Of a stretch of 64,000 nucleotides of DNA, positions 58,201 through 64,000 are shown piece after piece. The stretch spans positions 4,712,001-4,776,000 of the forward strand of contig JAILWY010000023.1 in the NCBI GenBank assembly GCA_022113835.1. The letters run 5' to 3'. A program made the translations under genes and the position numbers. The notes under the pieces are model-generated. The model was not told the DNA's origin, ran no database searches, and worked only from the letters and a program-made list of their open reading frames with translations. Numbering within the stretch: position 1 is the first letter of the stretch; every line of letters begins with the position of its first letter. Source of the stretch: Atopsyche davidsoni (Eukaryota > Arthropoda > Insecta > Trichoptera > Hydrobiosidae).

Positions 58201-61200
58201 TAAAAAAACAGATATTCATGAATAACTGTTTTGGATAAAATATAGAATTAGACGATATTTTATATAATAAATATTTTGAGGATTGCAAATGCCTTCATTC
58301 CTAATCACACGAATAAAATAAAATTCTTAAAAAATATTTTAAGGACAAAAATGGACATTATTCTTAAAATCAGTATAAATTTAGAAAAATATAAAAATTA
58401 TTATAAATACTTTTTTAAAAAAACCGAATGTGATTCAAATATTCATGCAAACTGTTTATTAAAATCATCGCTCCGATGGTTTCTGCTACCGTGAAACCAA
58501 ACATATGTTGTGGAAACTTTTATTTAAAAAAATCCCTATAACTCCTTCGACTTCATTTAATGATATTTGCGAACCAAGACTATATTTATTGCTTTGCTTT
58601 ATGAAACCTTCCGTTATAATTGCAGTCGCAATAACCGTTAGGAGCTGTCATAACGATCGTGATCAATGCAGAATAAACTTCACTCTCTAGCAGACGTGGG
58701 ATAAGCTAGCCCGACTGGAAGTCCTTTCAGCGTCCCTGGATAGGGTTACGAACGAAGGCTTGTATTACTTAGCGTAGAATCGTCAAAGGACGTCACCCAA
58801 TATTACGTCTCGAAGCAAAAGAAAATCTCTTCGGCAAACTCTTAAAAATAGATCTCAAGATAATAGAATAGATCTAAATAAACATTTATTTATTTTAAAT
58901 TGAAAAAAAGGAAAAATTATCTGAATATAGTAATTTTGTCGTCAAAACACTTTGTCTATAAAACGAATGTAAATAAATAAAAGAACAACTTTGTTTGAGT
59001 AGGCAAAAAAATATCATAAAGTCAAATTAATATATATTTTGTTTCTTGGTTTAAAAATAACAAACATTTATCAAAATGTGAAGTTATTTCAATAACTGAC
59101 AAATATGAGATTTACGAGTGCTTTTGGCCAGACAAGTGTACTGCTTACCTGGATATTCAAAACTTTATGAAACATCTTTTTGTTTCATGTAAGTTTGGGG
59201 TTCTATAGTATATGGACATTGAAAGGCGACGCTTTTAATATCAGTTGTATAATTTATTCATATATGATGGAGAAGCAATTTGGGTTTCACCTACCTCAGA
59301 AGATAAGAGTTAACTTTGATTTAATTTCAATTATTTTTATTTTAATATTATTTACAAAACTAAATTTGAATCAAACATATTTACTATAAATAATTTGTTT
59401 TTTTTTCATCATGCTTTTTGGTTTATCTTTACGTGGAGATATACAATTTGATTAAACCAGGATTTGTAATTACTGGACCTATATCAAACGTACGTATCTT
59501 TAATACCTATTTTAAGCCAACTTACATTTTTGCGAACTAAACGTTGCCATGGAATAAGTGGCCAAACATTTTAATAGCTTTGTCTGTGATATTCCGGACC
59601 AAATTAGCACAAGTTTTCAAAGAAAAAGATCTTTTTTAGATTGATTATGTTAAAATTTAATTACTTCACGAGAGTCATTCATAATCAGATAATCTGAATA
59701 CAAGGGATCTATAAAAGGAATAAATAAACTATACCAAATATATGTTTAAAAATAATGGGTTGCAAGGGAGGCAGAAAATAACCATACAGCATTGGCTGAG
59801 TTCAGATTATTGTCAATCATATTTGCGATGTGATTTACGAGAACTCAAAGAAGGATTTATATTCAAAAGTCTTTCCTTCCCTTTGAGCGCGGAGACAAAA
59901 AACCGAAATCCCACAGTCAATAAGAAAATATGTTAGCTATTGACTATCGAAATAGTAAGAATGCAAATAAATAAAATTTAAATGACTCCAATGTGAATTG
60001 ATGTTTAGTAGCCCATTGTAACTTTCAACGTAGTATTTTTATCAATATAAATCGGAAGTATTCTATATATTGAACCAATGCTAGAGTATTGTAACAATAC
60101 TCTTAGAACAAGGTCGGATGTGGTACAAAATCCCAGTAGGATTTACTGAAAGTGTATGCAAAGACGCTAGCCACCCGTCTCTTCAGTCCTGAATAACTGA
60201 AACAATGTATCTGAACCGATATTGAGCACTACTTCCAGCTTACTTATCTTATCAGGTCTAAGTATCAAAATTTTTATTACACCGACGAGAAAAGTTCTCG
60301 ATTTTTTTTACAACACACTAGTCTCCATGATTATCACCGTTCGGTTATTGTTAAAACTATGGGCTACCAGTATCCCAAAAAATTCGTTGTTTGTAAACGA
60401 AACTGCTTGAAAAAAGTAGATTTATTAAATATTAATTAATATTTTTTAGAATTGGTTTCAAAGCAAAGACTTGTTTAAAAAAAAACTACTCTCAGCAAGT
60501 GTTAAAAACATTTCTTTAGTCTGAATTTTGACGGATGAATTGCATTCATACCCACAAGCCTTAATATAAAATTGTTTTATTTTAATGTGGAGTTCCATTT
60601 TTTTCATAATTCTTAAGAATTTAATTTCAAAACTTTAGACTTTAGTTCAAAATTCAGCAACTTTAAGATTCTAGACATTGGATAATCCCACCGCCTCCAA
60701 AAAAATTACAAATCGGCCTTCGACCTTTATAATCTTCAACAAAATCTAGAGTTTTATTTTATAAGTCTAGACTGAGTATAAACAATATGCACTTTCTCCA
60801 CCCCTTGGAGAACGAATATTTCGTTTTGGAGAACCGAGAACCCTTTTATGTAACTAAGTAACGTCTCACAGATTTCAGTTACAACCCAAATATATATTTC
60901 ATGCTTTCGTTAGCTTTGCGACGGCTTTTAAAATGGTACTGGGCTTAACTGCAAAAAATGTGTCCGGCGCGTGAGGAAATTAGCGACCAGGGGGGCTCAT
61001 CTTTCCCGGCCCCAGGGAAACTCTTCCCCCGACTCTGCAGTCGCATAAAATACGGTTTTATATAAGTAGAGGTGGTAAACTTTTAAGGACGTAAATATAA
61101 AATACGGGTAGTGACAGTCAAATGACTTGTGCTTCACAATTATTGATAATTATTTATGGTGTAGAACGGTGAAAAGTGCTTTCATGTGTTTTTTTTAGAA

Positions 61201-64000
61201 TAAACAGAATAAGGATTGATTTAAAAAATATATTGATTTCAAAGAAGTTTACGTAGAGTTATGAGTTAAAAATGATTTTTTTTACACTGATTCGTAAAAT
61301 TTATATTAGATTCTGGCATCGATTACTCTGCGACATTGAATTTAGAGGTGAAGGTTTCTCAGACAGCTTAAAAGCATTTTCCAGAAAAATGGGATATGAC
61401 TGAAGGATTATCTATGATTTTAAGCCCTCTCCACGGGGCCAATGTCACCTGGGAGAGGATTATGTAAGACTTTAGTATTCGTCTGGATAGTAAGAGCTCT
61501 CACAATAGGACGTGTCTACGCCAGTACCGCTTCCAGACGAGACAAACCAATTTGCTTTGAGATTTTAATGTGTAGAAGAATAGCATGCAGGATTAAAGTA
61601 TCAGATTTACATATACGGCAAATTTAAATATTTAGTAAAAAACCCGAGACTTAATCATATATCGAATAATAAATAAAATTAATATGTAAATGTGCTTAAA
61701 GTTTAAAGGTCTTAATATTTTTTTATTTTAAAGAAAGTCGTGTTTTTTATTTAATCTTTTTATAAAATATTTAAATGTGTTATTTGAAAGATATGTGTAA
61801 TCCACTTTTTATTTGCTATCCCGGCTAACATTGGATGTGGCCAAAACTAGTTATGTCAACAAACAAAAAAAATGTGGGTTTAAAAAAATTATATTACTTC
61901 TTGATTTGAGACACATTGATTGTAACAAAGTATTTTTAGTAAATCAATACCATTTTTCAATTATGTTATCTAAACACAATATTGTTAAAAATAAACATTA
62001 ACTTTTCAACGAGATTAAGAAACGTAAATATTAAAATATGAATATAACAATGCCGATAAAATTTGTTATATTTTTAAAATATTTATTGTTTACTATTTAT
62101 TGTAATACGCTGATGTAAAAAAAAACACCACCGATTGCGTATAGAAACTATCGACATAAATTTGTATCATTGTAGTGCACCATTAACCGATTCTTATTAT
62201 ATGGTTAATTATATTTATTATATTTACATTAGAACAGTTCATTGAATATAATTATTTTAGTAATATTCTACCTTGTGACTTGTTTTTCCAACATCCTAGA
62301 AATAAAAAATTGAACAATATCGTAATAATATAATTTTTTTAATAAAATAGAATACTGGTTTCTGTCAAAAATATAATATCTAATATCAATAAGTCTGTTA
62401 TATAGAAAATTAATAGTAGTACAGTAAAAATAATTTGTAAAATGTTTTTCCGATGAAATATGAGTAAGTAAGAGTTATGAATATGACGTCCATTATTCGC
62501 ACTATACCCTCGCATTGTCTTTCCCATTATTGATTTAGCCATTAAGAATTAGGAATGTCCTCTTTTGTTCCTCCATCCGATATATATCTTAACAGTGCAG
62601 TCTGCAGATATTCCGGTAATCTTTAGGGTACCATTAATCCTGACTTCCGATTCCGGTTCTTTTTTGTCTACGGAGCAAGGCCTTACAAAGTCGTTCGTCT
62701 ATTGCCATTTATTTCTCTCATTGCTACAGTTCTAAAGTATGTTTGCTCTTTCTAGTTAAATTTATTTCTTAAAAAATAATTGATAGTTAACGCAGTCATT
62801 TAAATTATAAAAGAAACAATAATCATTTACGCTAAAATACACACAAGACCCTTTTGTTCAAACAGTGTTTAAAATTATATAAAAACAGAAATACCTGTTT
62901 GAGTTACGAATTTAAAAGTGTTGTAATTAAAGGCTGTGTTTTTTAAAGTAAAAAGTAAACACAACCCTCTTGAGGGCTACTGAAAATGGCTTTTAATTCA
63001 AGTATTTTTTATGATCAAACATTTTTCAGAAAATTTTTGAAAGTTGTGTTATCTACCATAAGTATTACTTTCCACTGTTATGTTGCAGAATCTATAAAAA
63101 AAAGTATTTTATTTACATGTAAAATGTATTATTTAGTTATATCACTTCACACATTTGTACCTTTGCTCTCCCTCAAATATAATTGATTGATACTGAAAAG
63201 TAAGAAAAGCACCACTCACACCCGAATATCAATAAATAAAAAAAAATAGATGGAAGATTCAAGTGATCTATTGGCTGAATATATCGTTATTTTTCCTACG
63301 GGACGGTGATGTGGAGGATGCGGGCTCCCCATCATAGACACAGTGGAGAACTCTGTCCCTTCATATTTGATGGGACTCCCATCTACAATAGTCTTTCAGA
63401 ATAATAGATGGTGGGGCGGAGCTGCCCTGGACATCGCCCTGAGTAATGGATGAGTCAGCCCATCTGACGTACCATGCATTTTTTAAGAACAACATTAAAT
63501 AATCTCGATCTGTAATAATAGAAGAAATCCATTAGATAGCACTCTGGGACTGTTTTTCAAAATTATTATATTAAAAGATCTATTATACTCATATACCAAA
63601 GGTCCAATGAGCCATACTGAATGGGCATCCTGATTTTTTCTCCTTGTTTGTGTTATCTTCAAATAATATTTTTTATAAGATTATTTAGATTTCGCGTAAA
63701 AATACTTTAAACGTATAAATTATTATTAATAAATGTAAACAAAAAAAACAGTTGTTTTTAGCAGAAGTGATCCTTTTATTGCTGTTATACATCGGATCAG
63801 TTAATAACGGTACAATCGAGGATCATTTTTCTTATTTTGCCAGCTCGAGAGCTATGGGTTTTCTACAATAAAATAGATTTATCATGCTTTTTTATGTGGC
63901 GAGCTGTAATTCGATGCGGATAAAAAAAGCTAGCTAATAAAGTCGAGGTGACTTTCTTAAATTCTGAGGATCGATAGAAGGCGTATAGTGGAGGAAAAAA
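55240..64000. other. AT-rich DNA with many GC-richer islands, no gene
   Basis: No coding sequence is recognised over 8.8 kb. GC-richer islands lie at 55430-55570 (GCCGCCCGAGTGACTCGCGG), 56580-56700, 56740-56960, 58500-58830, 60840-61050 (GGCCCCAGGGAAACTCTTCC), 61380-61620, 62540-62760 and 63290-63480. Most are 100-300 bp and lack long frames. They could be regulatory elements, exons of a gene with long introns, or old transposon pieces. Confidence 0.4.
56740..56935 (-). mobile_element. Possible DNA-transposon terminal fragment
   Basis: On the minus strand a TGTACAGGGTGCGTGATACT start at about 56935 resembles the TACAGGGTG termini of many insect DNA transposons. A short frame follows containing RPTGHMQRPMDYNFTS and ILKHLDGSNKVKS, which I do not recognise. 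No second terminus was found. Confidence 0.3.

Overview
The window looks like an AT-rich insect (or at least arthropod) nuclear genome segment. The reasons are its transposon types (Penelope-like element with a GIY-YIG domain, mariner, hAT, pogo/Tigger, Helitron-like, a Tc1/mariner-like N-terminal fragment) and a decayed exon of an insect CYP9-type cytochrome P450. I see no complete host protein-coding gene. The only long, intact, plausible coding sequence belongs to a Penelope-like retroelement. No bacterial-style operons, promoters or terminators apply.

Layout. (1) 771-26648 is dominated by a large tandem duplication with an offset of about 18.3 kb. Copy 1 is minisatellite array 1 (771-5015), segment C1 (5016-6726), 10.2 kb of other DNA (6727-16950) and segment B1 (16951-18524). 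Copy 2 is minisatellite array 2 (18525-23304), C2 (23305-25026) joined almost directly to B2 (25037-26648). The 10.2 kb between C1 and B1 holds a CYP9-like P450 pseudogene exon, a pogo/Tigger relic, Helitron-like ends and a hAT element with an 8-bp target duplication that carries a dead mariner and another repeat. The minisatellites are GC-rich and built from a 39-bp monomer organised into 117-bp and 156-bp higher-order units. Their long open frames on both strands follow from the 3n period and are not genes.

(2) 26649-30532 is AT-rich DNA with GC-richer islands and a second Helitron-like copy. (3) 30545-37207 is a composite Penelope-like insertion: a minus-strand nearly complete copy with one frameshift, a truncated minus-strand tandem copy, and an intact plus-strand copy (816 codons, RT plus GIY-YIG). 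The whole is bounded by a 12-bp target duplication, and the terminal repeats carry a hammerhead-ribozyme-like motif. (4) 37219-64000 is mostly unannotatable AT-rich DNA with many short GC-richer islands, TA microsatellites, a 51-bp minisatellite, a 190-bp Penelope-derived foldback element nested in another repeat (its empty site is preserved at about 14.93 kb), dispersed repeat pairs, a tRNA-Thr-like relic with an inverted duplication, and hairpins.

The most interesting system is the Penelope family. One composite insertion and one miniature element share the same outer ends, and both look as if they were inserted as units. The hammerhead-like core in their terminal repeats has a substitution at the C3 position in every copy. 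The second theme is the 39-bp minisatellite, with degenerate relatives in its flank. All homology statements come from reading the sequence by eye; no search was run.
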